Part shown: positions 18,358-26,300 of the stretch, one piece after another
How the letters are laid out: each line of letters starts with the position of its first letter
How positions within the stretch are numbered: position 1 is the stretch's first letter
From: JAGRKR01 sp041397725
Lineage (GTDB): Bacteria > Pseudomonadota > Alphaproteobacteria > Rhizobiales > Hyphomicrobiaceae
Reading direction: 5' to 3'
Length of the DNA: 64,000 nucleotides
Assembly (NCBI GenBank): GCA_041397725.1
Contig: JAWKVZ010000001.1
Location: 434,001 to 498,000 of the forward strand
Notes under the pieces: model-generated
What the model was told of the DNA's origin: nothing
Database searches by the model: none
The model's input: only the letters and a program-made list of their open reading frames with translations
Translations under genes and position numbers: made by a program

Positions 18358-19530
18358 ATGCGTACAAAGTATCCGTTCACCTATTTGTTTGCGGCTCTGG
18401 CATTCGCCATTTCGACCTGGGCCGTTCCAGAGCCGGTCAGCGCCGAGCCGACCATCAAGCTGGCGCAAGCCAAGACGAAGAGAGCTCCGCGCGTTTCGCG
18501 GACGGGAGAAGAGGCGAAGAAGAAGGAGCGGTTGAACTCCTGGACCATCGGCCTTGCCGCCGGGCGCATCGAGGGCGCGCCGCTGAGGTTCGCTTCAGAG
18601 CTGGCCCGCGTGCTCGACGACGGTAATGACCTGCGGGTCATCCCGATGGTCACGCGCGGCATCTTCGACAACATGGAAGACCTGCTCTACCTGCGCGGCG
18701 TCGATGCGGCGATCGTCTACGGCGACGTTCTCGAGTTCTACAAGAAGAACCCTTCGGTCTCGAACATCGGCCGGCGCATCACCTTCCTGCTCGGGCTTTT
18801 CCCGGCGGAACTGCACATCTTCGTGCGGCCGGAGATCAAGTCGCTCAAGGACCTCGAGGGCAAGGTCGTCAACTTCAACACCAAGGGCACGGCAGCCGCC
18901 TATTCCGGTCCGCTGATTTTCGGGCGCCTCGGCATCAAGGTGCGGGAGACGTTCATTCCCCACACGGTCGCCATCGGCAAGATGATCAAGGGGCCGGAGG
19001 TGGCAGCCGTCGTCTTCATCTCGTCCAAGCCATTGGCGCCCTTCATCCGCCGCAAGTGGCCGGAGGGCTTCCATTTCCTGCCGGTGCCCTATTCAAAGCC
19101 ACTGGAGGAGTACTACCTGCCGACGACGCTGACCGCCGCTGACTACCCCGCGCTGATACCGGCTGGGCAGACGATCCAGACCGTCGCCGTGCCGGCGGTG
19201 CTCGCGGCCTACGACTGGCCGGCCGACACCGACCGCCATCGCCGCATGACTCGCTTCGTGGACTATCTCTTCAAGCGCTTCGAGAAGCTCCAGAAGGACC
19301 CGGGGTATCATCCGAAGTGGAAGGACCTCAATCTCGCCGCGTCCGTTCCGGGCTGGCGTCGCTTCACGCCCATGCAGGCCCGCCTCGACGCGCTCAAGGC
19401 GGCGCGTGCCTCCCGCGTCGATCCGGCCTATGCGCGCGAGCAGGCGCGCCGGGCGGCGCCGAACGACAAGGCCGCGCAGGAGCGCCTGTTCAAGGAGTTC
19501 ATGGACTGGGCCAAGAAGCGTCAACAATGA
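18358..19530 (+). CDS. TAXI-family TRAP transporter solute-binding protein
   Basis: 390 residues with an N-terminal signal peptide (FTYLFAALAFAISTWAVPEPVSAE). The mature part shows the periplasmic binding-protein pattern of TAXI proteins: a WTIGLAAGRIEGAPLRFASE opening, a DAAIVYGDVLEFYK region, LKDLEGKVVNFNTKGTAAAY and a long helical C-terminus. Such proteins deliver substrates to TRAP membrane subunits. No DctQ/DctM or fused 4TM-12TM permease gene lies next to it, so it is an orphan; the partner must be elsewhere, or the protein has a sensory role. The start ATG at 18358 is poorly supported by a ribosome site (GGGGATCTCGTA upstream). Confidence 0.85.
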   Translation: MRTKYPFTYLFAALAFAISTWAVPEPVSAEPTIKLAQAKTKRAPRVSRTGEEAKKKERLNSWTIGLAAGRIEGAPLRFASELARVLDDGNDLRVIPMVTRGIFDNMEDLLYLRGVDAAIVYGDVLEFYKKNPSVSNIGRRITFLLGLFPAELHIFVRPEIKSLKDLEGKVVNFNTKGTAAAYSGPLIFGRLGIKVRETFIPHTVAIGKMIKGPEVAAVVFISSKPLAPFIRRKWPEGFHFLPVPYSKPLEEYYLPTTLTAADYPALIPAGQTIQTVAVPAVLAAYDWPADTDRHRRMTRFVDYLFKRFEKLQKDPGYHPKWKDLNLAASVPGWRRFTPMQARLDALKAARASRVDPAYAREQARRAAPNDKAAQERLFKEFMDWAKKRQQ

Positions 19531-19551
19531 TGCTCGCCACGCCCGAGGCGC

Positions 19552-19573
19552 CGGAGCCCCGAGCCGGGCTCCG
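19552..19573. terminator. 8-bp stem hairpin between convergent genes
   Basis: CGGAGCCC (19552-19559) pairs with GGGCTCCG (19566-19573) around a 6-base loop. It sits between the stop of the TAXI gene and the stop of the small membrane protein gene on the other strand, so it may serve both. Confidence 0.5.
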
Positions 19574-19576
19574 CAC

Positions 19577-19924
19577 TCAGGCGTAGAGGATCACCCAGGC
19601 GAGCCCGAGCGAGACGAGGCCGTAGAAGAAGCCGTGGCGCTGGCCCATCAGCCAACGCCACAGGCGGCGTGGCATCCCTGAGGCCAGCGCATACCAGACC
19701 CCGGCCAGCAGCAGGCCGACCATGACCCCACTGAAGGCGTAGCGCAGGGCCTGTCCATCGAGGCCGCCCGCACCCGATTCGATGACGGCGGCCCTGAGCC
19801 CCCAGATCATCATGCCGCCCACCAGCACCGCCGCGATCATGCCGAGCACCAGCAGGACGAGCGAAGTCAACACGCGCAGGATGCGACGCGGCTCGACGTG
19901 TACAGCCTCTGCGGTCTCGGCCAT
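19577..19924 (-). CDS. Small membrane protein of unknown function, 3 TM segments
   Basis: 115 residues from ATG 19924, chosen over an upstream in-frame start because GGGGAGGTGAGC lies directly before it. Three hydrophobic segments are visible: LTSLVLLVLGMIAAVLVGG, YAFSGVMVGLLLAGVWYAL and FFYGLVSLGLAWVILY. Charged Arg residues between them suggest a cytoplasmic N-terminus. I do not recognise the family. It faces the orphan TAXI gene but is on the opposite strand, so it is not an obvious TRAP small subunit. Confidence 0.65.
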   Translation of the reverse strand: MAETAEAVHVEPRRILRVLTSLVLLVLGMIAAVLVGGMMIWGLRAAVIESGAGGLDGQALRYAFSGVMVGLLLAGVWYALASGMPRRLWRWLMGQRHGFFYGLVSLGLAWVILYA

Positions 19925-20136
19925 GCTCACCTCCCCAACAGGAGACGACCGGCAGCAGAGCGCAGGCATGCGAGCCGCGATGCTGCCGTCGTCGGTTGAT
20001 GTCGTCGCGAGTTTAGGAGCCGAACGCCCAAGATGTGGTTAACAAGCCGTCACCACACCGCCTCGCGTCCCCTGCCTGTCATCGGGCGTTCGCAAACCTG
20101 CCCGACACTGCGCCGAACCCATACGAGGAGCCCAGC

Positions 20137-22164
20137 ATGACACCGCACCGCCCGAGTGACGACGACGCGCACACCACGCTCGAGGAAGCCTTCGAGGCCG
20201 CGGACGACGTTCCGACCAACCCGGAGCTTTCCGACACGATCGGCGCCGTGATCGCGCGGCGCTACGGCCGTCGCGAAGTCTTGCAGGGCGCGCTCGGCGT
20301 CGGCGTCGTCACGGCGCTGTTCGGCCCGGCGGCGCTGACCGCCCCGGCCGCGGCCGGGGCGAAGCCCGCCTTCGCATTCGACGAGCTCGCCGCCGGTGTC
20401 GACGAGACCCATCATGTCGCCGACGGCTACGAGGCTCACGTGCTGATCCGCTGGGGCGACCCGGTGCTGGCTGATGCCCCCGCCTTCGATCCGAGGGCGC
20501 AGACCGCCGACGCCCAGCGCAAGCAGTTCGGCTACAACAACGATTACATCGCCTTCTTCCCCCTCGATGAGACGGGCACGCGGGGCCTGCTTGCCGTCAA
20601 TCACGAGTACGTCAGCTCCGAGGTCATGTTCCCCGGCCTCGGCGGCCGCCCCGACAAGAGCGACTTCGTCAAGATCACCAAGGAGATCGCCGAGGTGCAG
20701 ATGGCGGCCCACGGCGTCAGCATCGTCGAGATCGCCCTCGAGAACGCCCGATGGAGGACCGTCCCGGCCGGCCGCTACAATCGCCGCATCGATGCTGCGA
20801 GCACGGTCATGACCGTGAGTGGACCGGCGGCAGGCCACGCCCGCCTGAAGACGACGGCCGATGCGACCGGCACGCGGCTGGTCGGCACGCTCAACAACTG
20901 CGCCGGCGGCCAGACCCCATGGGGCACCTACCTCACGGGCGAGGAGAATTTCCACGGCTACTTCTGGACCGACCAGAAGGACGAGAAGGGCAAGCGCAGG
21001 ACGCGGGGCCTCGGCGGCCCGCAGCGCAAGAGCTACGATCGCTACGGCGTGCCCGGCAACTGGTACAACTGGGGCCAGCACGACGCGCGCTTCAACGTCG
21101 ACAGGGAGCCGAACGAGCCGAACCGTTTCGGCTGGATCGTGGAGATCGACCCTGCGGACCCGACCTCGACGCCGGTCAAGCACACCGCCCTCGGCCGCTT
21201 CCGCCACGAGGGCGCAGAGGTGATCGTCAACACGGATGGCCGCGTCGTCGTCTATTCCGGCGACGACGCCCGCTTCGACTATCTCTACCGCTTCGTCTCC
21301 AAGGGCACCTACCGGCCCGGTGACAAGGCAGCCAACATGACGCTGCTCCGCGAGGGTACGCTGTCGGCGGCGCGCTTCAACGACGACGGTACGCTCTCGT
21401 GGCTGCCGCTGGTGCACGGCCAGGGACCGCTCACCCGCGAGAACGGCTTCGAAAGCCAGGCCGACGTGACCATCGACGCACGGCTCGCCGCCGACCTGCT
21501 CAAGGCCACGCCGATGGACCGCCCCGAGGACGTGCAGCCTCACCCGGGCAACGGCAAGGTATGGGTGATGCTGACGAACAACAGCCTGCGCAAGCCGAGC
21601 CAGATCGACAAGGCCAATCCGCGGGCCGACAACCGCTTCGGGCACATCATCGAGATGACGGCGCCAGGCGCGAACCATGCCGCCGACACCTTCACCTGGG
21701 AGATCTTCATCAAGTGCGGTGATCCCAAGCTGGCGGCGGTCGGCGCGCAGTGGCACCCCGAGACCAGCGCCTCCGGATGGTTCGCCGCTCCCGACAATTG
21801 CGCCATCGATGCGCGCGGGCGGCTGTGGATCGCCACCGATCGCGGGGGCAACTGGCCCCGGACCGGCACGACGGACGGCATCTATGCCCTGGAGACGGAG
21901 GGCGAGCGGCGCGGCCTCTCGAAACTCTTCTTCCGCGTGCCGGTCGGCGCCGAGATGTGCGGCCCCTGCTTCACGCCCGACGACGAGACCCTGTTCGTCG
22001 CCGTGCAGCATCCCGCGGTCGACGGCGTCAAGAACTACAAGCCCTTCGGCCGCGCCTCGACCTTCGAGGACCCGGCGACGCGCTGGCCGGATTTCAAGCC
22101 GGACATGCCGCCCCGCCCCGCCATCGTCGCGATCCGCAAAACGGGCGGCGGCAAGATCGCCTGA
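20137..22164 (+). CDS. PhoX-family protein (DUF839), Tat-exported
   Basis: 675 residues, ATG 20137 with GAGGAG upstream. A ~40-residue N-terminal extension precedes a twin-arginine signal (GRREVLQGALG and a hydrophobic stretch to about residue 75), so the folded protein is exported by the Tat route. The body matches PhoX/DUF839: YNNDYIAFFPLD, LLAVNHEYV, NNCAGGQTPWGTYLTGEEN, PNRFGWIVEIDP and RPEDVQPHPGNGKVW. PhoX proteins are Ca/Fe-dependent alkaline phosphatases. Whether this member is a phosphatase or only a beta-propeller relative cannot be settled by eye. It is monocistronic. Confidence 0.88.
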   Translation: MTPHRPSDDDAHTTLEEAFEAADDVPTNPELSDTIGAVIARRYGRREVLQGALGVGVVTALFGPAALTAPAAAGAKPAFAFDELAAGVDETHHVADGYEAHVLIRWGDPVLADAPAFDPRAQTADAQRKQFGYNNDYIAFFPLDETGTRGLLAVNHEYVSSEVMFPGLGGRPDKSDFVKITKEIAEVQMAAHGVSIVEIALENARWRTVPAGRYNRRIDAASTVMTVSGPAAGHARLKTTADATGTRLVGTLNNCAGGQTPWGTYLTGEENFHGYFWTDQKDEKGKRRTRGLGGPQRKSYDRYGVPGNWYNWGQHDARFNVDREPNEPNRFGWIVEIDPADPTSTPVKHTALGRFRHEGAEVIVNTDGRVVVYSGDDARFDYLYRFVSKGTYRPGDKAANMTLLREGTLSAARFNDDGTLSWLPLVHGQGPLTRENGFESQADVTIDARLAADLLKATPMDRPEDVQPHPGNGKVWVMLTNNSLRKPSQIDKANPRADNRFGHIIEMTAPGANHAADTFTWEIFIKCGDPKLAAVGAQWHPETSASGWFAAPDNCAIDARGRLWIATDRGGNWPRTGTTDGIYALETEGERRGLSKLFFRVPVGAEMCGPCFTPDDETLFVAVQHPAVDGVKNYKPFGRASTFEDPATRWPDFKPDMPPRPAIVAIRKTGGGKIA

Positions 22165-22778
22165 TGCCGCGCCGCCTCCGGCACATGCGCCCCATGGCTC
22201 GCTCGTTCACGCGAGGGCGCGGGGCGTGCCGTTTTAGCCTTGACGCCCATGCCCCGCATCAGGCATCCTGTTATGTATTCCTTGAAAGGAGGTCTACGAA
22301 AATGCCTCCGCCGGACAGTAAAATGCCGTCCCTCGTGAAATAGCGATATGCTATTGCTCACAGGACGGCTGGCATAGACAATCAGATCGTCGTGCAACGA
22401 TCTTATGTTTGCATGACAGGGACTATGTTGGTCTTCTTGCCAAACTGACCAATAGTGGCTCTTGTCAGGCAACGTGGATTGTATAACGCAAGCAAGCGCA
22501 CGGGGACGATGGTGACGCGAGTCAGTGCTCTGGACCTGTCGAGGGTCTGCGCCCTTCGCACAGGATTGCCCGGCCGCCGCGTCCAGCAATGATACCCCCG
22601 AGCTCGCAGAAACCTCGGTGTCTCCGGCACCGAAAGACGCCTCGCCCGGCCTGCCGGGTGGGGCGTCGGGTGTGTCCAGGCCGCCGCCGTGCGCCCGTGC
22701 CTTGCCGGCGGCGCCACACCCCCGCCACGGATGACGGCATGCTCGGTCCATCGACAATCCAGGGGCGCGGAGTGGTCC
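22165..22778. promoter_or_regulatory. 614-bp intergenic region with AT-rich island
   Basis: Between the PhoX gene and the DUF4846 gene. Bases 22250-22500 are clearly more A/T rich than the window. They hold a 13-codon frame with an excellent ribosome site (22302-22343), a perfect 7-bp inverted repeat AGATCGT (22384-22390)/ACGATCT (22397-22403) with a 6-base loop and a second inverted repeat TTGGTC/GACCAA about 22428-22452. Bases 22500-22778 are GC rich with no recognised gene. The region may carry a promoter, a leader peptide or a small RNA; none is proven. Confidence 0.4.
22302..22343 (+). CDS. Possible 13-residue leader peptide
   Basis: The frame ATG...TAG encodes 13 residues (MPPPDSKMPSLVK). 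It is notable only because GAAAGGAGG, an almost perfect Shine-Dalgarno sequence, lies 8-16 bases upstream, stronger than for most genes here. Three prolines in a row follow the start, which would slow ribosomes. Inverted repeats follow within 60 bases, so a translational attenuation role is conceivable. It could equally be the remnant of a lost gene start. No homology is claimed. Confidence 0.3.
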   Translation: MPPPDSKMPSLVK

Positions 22779-23702
22779 ATGGCACCGGCTCATCCCGGCA
22801 ACGACAGACGATCCCGGCTCGGCTCCCCGCTCGCACCTGAGCCGAGGGCGCGACGCGGCTCGGGGCGCAGGCTTGTTGCCGCGCTCGCTGGCCTGCTGGC
22901 CCTCGCTGCCACTCCCGCAGTCGCCGGCTCGGATTATCCCTGGCACGACAGTGCCGCGCGGCCGGCCGACACCTTGTCTGCGCGCGTGCCGCCACCGGCT
23001 GGGTTCCGTCGCGTTCCTGCGCCCGCCGGCTCGTTTGCCGCCTGGCTTCGCGGCCTGCCGATGAAGCCGGCCGGAGCACCCGTTCGCCTGCACACCGGCG
23101 CCCTCAAGGGCCGGCAGGATGTCCATGTCGCCGTCGTCGATATCGACGTCGGGCGTCGCGACCTGCAGCAGTGCGCCGACGCCATCATGCGCCTCAGGGC
23201 GGAATGGCTGCGCGCCACCGGCAAGAGCCATCTCATCGCCTTCAACGACACCGGCGGCGGCCGTCCCATGTCCTATGCCCGCTGGGCCGCCGGCGAGCGC
23301 CCGCGCGTCTCCGGGCGCAGCCTCGCATGGTCGCGGCGCGCAGCGCCCGATCAGAGCTACGCCGCCTTCCGCCGCTACATGGATGTCGTCTTCTCCTATG
23401 CCGGCACGCACTCACTGGCGCGCGAGCTGAAGAGCGCGCGCGTCGACACCCTCGCCGTCGGCGACATCTTCATCAAGGGCGGCTTTCCCGGCCATGCGGT
23501 GCTGGTGGCCGACCTCGCCGAGCACCCCGGCACCGGCGAGCGGCGCTTCCTGCTCGTGCAGAGCTACATGCCGGCTCAGGACATCCACGTCCTGAAGGAC
23601 CCCAAGGCCGCCGACGGCTCGCCCTGGTATCCTCTCGACTTCGGCCTGCTGCTGGTCACGCCCGAGTGGACCTTCCCGCGCACCAGCCTCAAGCGCTGGT
23701 GA
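22779..23702 (+). CDS. DUF4846 domain protein, exported
   Basis: 307 residues if started at ATG 22779; an ATG at 22689 is in frame but gives a long proline-rich lead. A signal peptide (RRLVAALAGLLALAATPAVAG) follows a charged N-terminal stretch. The mature region contains YPWHDSAARPADTL, PPPAGFRRVPAPAGSFAAWLRGLP, DLQQCADAIMRLRAEWL and VGDIFIKGGFPGHAVLVADL, which match the DUF4846 family. That family's function is unknown to me; its His/Asp pattern near GHAVLVAD suggests an enzyme fold. It ends convergent to DUF1489. Confidence 0.8.
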   Translation: MAPAHPGNDRRSRLGSPLAPEPRARRGSGRRLVAALAGLLALAATPAVAGSDYPWHDSAARPADTLSARVPPPAGFRRVPAPAGSFAAWLRGLPMKPAGAPVRLHTGALKGRQDVHVAVVDIDVGRRDLQQCADAIMRLRAEWLRATGKSHLIAFNDTGGGRPMSYARWAAGERPRVSGRSLAWSRRAAPDQSYAAFRRYMDVVFSYAGTHSLARELKSARVDTLAVGDIFIKGGFPGHAVLVADLAEHPGTGERRFLLVQSYMPAQDIHVLKDPKAADGSPWYPLDFGLLLVTPEWTFPRTSLKRW

Positions 23703-23742
23703 GCCGATCGCCCGCGCCCCGGACACCATGCCGCCGCGCGCT

Positions 23743-24183
23743 TCAGATGAGGCCGAGCTCCGCCAGGGCGCGCCGCATCTGCGCGGGCATCTCGGCGACG
23801 TTCGCATCGCCCCCGGCGCCGAGGTCCGGCGGCGCGTCGTCGGCCGAGAGATAGCGCCAGCCCTGGAAGGCGCGGCGGGGAACGGGGCGCACCGGCACAA
23901 GCTCGCGGTCCAGCACGAGCACCGCACACGGCCGGCCGTCGTCCTTTCGCCCCTCGCGGATGTCGCGCAGCGCCTGTCGCGCCTGCACGGCGCCCTTGAT
24001 CACCCAGTAGAGCGAGCCGGAGTCGAGCAACTCCTCGCGCCGCTTGGGCATCTGGAACGTCCGGTGGATGATCTCGGCCTTCTGCCCCGCAGCCTTCATG
24101 GCCGCGAGCCGCTGGCGCTGCCAGTGCGCAAGATCCTCGATCGACTCGACCCCGACACACAGCTTGAGCAGATGCAGCGTCAT
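23743..24183 (-). CDS. DUF1489 family protein
   Basis: 146 residues, starting in the ATGA overlap with the stop of mccA (24180-24183), so translationally coupled to it. Motifs include LHLLKLCVGVESIEDLAHWQ, THRTFQMPKR-type text (IIHRTFQMPKRREELLDSGS), LYWVIKG and GRPCAVLVLDRELVPVRPVP, typical of DUF1489 proteins common in Alphaproteobacteria. The biochemical function is unknown. Coupling to a biotin carboxylase gene suggests a link to acyl-CoA carboxylation, by context only. Confidence 0.88.
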   Translation of the reverse strand: MTLHLLKLCVGVESIEDLAHWQRQRLAAMKAAGQKAEIIHRTFQMPKRREELLDSGSLYWVIKGAVQARQALRDIREGRKDDGRPCAVLVLDRELVPVRPVPRRAFQGWRYLSADDAPPDLGAGGDANVAEMPAQMRRALAELGLI

Positions 24184-26153
24184 GCTCCGCCCTCCTCCCC
24201 GAGTGCGACCAGCAGCTCACCTGCTGCCACCTGCTGCCCCTCCTGCGCCTCGACCCGCAGCACGACGCCATCCTTCAGGGCGTGCAGCACATGCTCCATC
24301 TTCATGGCCTCGACCACGGCGATGCGATCGCCTTTCGCCACTTGCTGGCCGGCGCCGACGTGCAGTTTGACAAGCCGGCCGTGCATCGGCGCTCGTACGC
24401 TGCGCGCCGCCTCCCCATCTTCGACGGTCGTGGCATCGTGCTCCGGCCAGTGCAGCTCCGACTGCACGAGATCGGCAATGACGTAGTGCCGGTCGCCGGC
24501 GCGCACGTGCTTCACGAGAACCTGCTCGCAGTCCGGCCGCGGTGGATCGTCGGGTCCCGCCACGAGCATGACCAGCGGCCCGCTCATGCCATCGAGCCAC
24601 TCGAGCTCGAAGGTGCGCGCGGTGCCGTCGACGATCACCGGCACCCGGAAACGACGCACGCCACCGAGCTGGAAGCCATCCGTCGCCGCCCAGGGCGAGG
24701 CGCACCCATCGTCGTGGCTCGCGCGGGACAGCTTGGCCTGGATCAGCTTGCCAACGCCCTCCTCGAGCGCCAGGGGCGAGGGCCTCTGCGCGCTCAAGCG
24801 GTCGAGTGCGCGGCCGATGAGGCCGGTGTCGATGGTCACGGCGCGCACGTCCGGCATGTCCACCAGGGATCTGAGGAACGCTGCGTTCGTGCGCACGCCG
24901 GCGACTGTCGCCCGGACGAGTGTCGTCACGATCTGATCGAGGCAGGCATCGCGGTCGCCGGCGTGCGTGATGATCTTGGCGATCATCGGATCGTAGAAGG
25001 GAGAGATCTCGTCCCCCTCCGTCACGCCCGAGTCGACGCGGACGCCGTCTGCGCTTTCGATCTCGAAGGCGACGAGCCGCCCCGTCGAGGGCAGGAAGCC
25101 TGCGGCGGGATCCTCGGCGTAGAGACGCACCTCCACGGCGTGCCCGGCCATGGCGATGGCGGACTGCGTCAGCGGCAGCGGCTCGCCGGCCGCCACCCGG
25201 AGCTGCCATTCCACGAGATCGAGTCCAGTGATCATCTCCGTCACGGGGTGCTCGACCTGCAGGCGCGTGTTCATCTCGATGAAGTACCAGGGCGCCTCCG
25301 CCGCGAGCGTGCCGCCACCGACCAGGAACTCGACCGTGCCGGCGCCGACGTAGCCGACCGACCGCGCCAGCGCACAGGCTGCCGTCGTCAGTTGCTCGCG
25401 CAGGGCCGGGCTCATGCCGGGAGCGGGCGCCTCCTCCACGACCTTCTGGTGGCGCCGTTGCAGCGAGCAATCCCGCTCGAACAGGTGCACGACGGAACCG
25501 TGCGTGTCGCCGAACACCTGCACCTCGACGTGGCGCGGCGCCGGCACCAGCTTCTCCAGCAGCACGCGCCCGTCCCCGAACGCCGCCGTCGCCTCGCGCA
25601 CGGCACTGTCGAGGGCAGCGGCGAACTCGTCCGCGGTCTGGACATGGCGCAAGCCACGCCCGCCGCCGCCGGCAACGGCCTTGATCATCAAAGGAAACCC
25701 AATGCCGGCCGCGGCACTGGCAAGAGCCGCCGGGTCCTGATCGTCACCGGCGTAGCCCGGCACCACCGGCACGCCGGCGGCCGCCGCGATCGCCTTCGCC
25801 TCGGCCTTGCCGCCGAGCCGCCGCATGGCCTCGGGCGGCGGCCCGATGAACACGAGCCCGGCAGCGGCGCAGGCCTCCGCGAAGCTCGCGTTCTCGGACA
25901 GGAAGCCGTATCCGGGATGCACGCTATCGGCGCCGGTCTCGCGTGCGGCCTCGATCAGCCGCTCGGCCACGAGATAGCTTTCCGTGGCGGGCGCGGGGCC
26001 GATGTGAACGGCGCGGTCCGCCATGGCGACGTGCAAGGCCCGCGCATCGGCGTCGGAATAGACAGCCACCGTCTCGATGCCGAGCCGCCGCGCCGTGCGG
26101 ATGATCCGGCAGGCAATCTCGCCGCGATTCGCTATGAGAACCCTCTTGAGCAT
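24180..26153 (-). CDS. mccA: Methylcrotonyl/acyl-CoA carboxylase biotin-carboxylase (alpha) subunit
   Basis: 657 residues, ATG 26153 with AAGGGAG upstream. The biotin carboxylase part opens with LKRVLIANRGEIACRIIRTA and carries the ATP-grasp glycine loop KAVAGGGGRGLRHV, FIEMNTRLQVEHPVTE and the biotin carboxylase C-domain. A linker leads to a C-terminal biotinyl domain with EAMKMEH, biotinylated lysine at about residue 618. It carboxylates its own biotin for transfer to 3-methylcrotonyl-CoA (leucine catabolism) or a related acyl-CoA. The matching beta subunit lies at 30316-31923 on the same strand but is separated by an inserted block. Confidence 0.93.
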   Translation of the reverse strand: MLKRVLIANRGEIACRIIRTARRLGIETVAVYSDADARALHVAMADRAVHIGPAPATESYLVAERLIEAARETGADSVHPGYGFLSENASFAEACAAAGLVFIGPPPEAMRRLGGKAEAKAIAAAAGVPVVPGYAGDDQDPAALASAAAGIGFPLMIKAVAGGGGRGLRHVQTADEFAAALDSAVREATAAFGDGRVLLEKLVPAPRHVEVQVFGDTHGSVVHLFERDCSLQRRHQKVVEEAPAPGMSPALREQLTTAACALARSVGYVGAGTVEFLVGGGTLAAEAPWYFIEMNTRLQVEHPVTEMITGLDLVEWQLRVAAGEPLPLTQSAIAMAGHAVEVRLYAEDPAAGFLPSTGRLVAFEIESADGVRVDSGVTEGDEISPFYDPMIAKIITHAGDRDACLDQIVTTLVRATVAGVRTNAAFLRSLVDMPDVRAVTIDTGLIGRALDRLSAQRPSPLALEEGVGKLIQAKLSRASHDDGCASPWAATDGFQLGGVRRFRVPVIVDGTARTFELEWLDGMSGPLVMLVAGPDDPPRPDCEQVLVKHVRAGDRHYVIADLVQSELHWPEHDATTVEDGEAARSVRAPMHGRLVKLHVGAGQQVAKGDRIAVVEAMKMEHVLHALKDGVVLRVEAQEGQQVAAGELLVALGEEGGA

Positions 26154-26300
26154 GCTCCCTTATCCCATTCGGGACGCCCGCGCCGCAATCACCTATCCAC
26201 AGCTCCCGGCGTCAAACGCCGATTGTCGCGCCTGCGCCCCCCACGTATCCTGCCCTCGGCTCTTCCGCCCGAAACACCGCGACCGACAACGGAACGCACC

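Noticed and set aside
20035..20136. N-terminal extension of the PhoX frame from ATG 20035
   Set aside because: ATG 20137 has a GAGGAG site and gives a normal Tat-signal layout; the extension lacks a ribosome site.
24282..26300. Upstream part of the 1244-codon frame before the cyclase
   Set aside because: It is the antisense of mccA; the cyclase begins at ATG 26301 with its own hydrophobic N-terminus.
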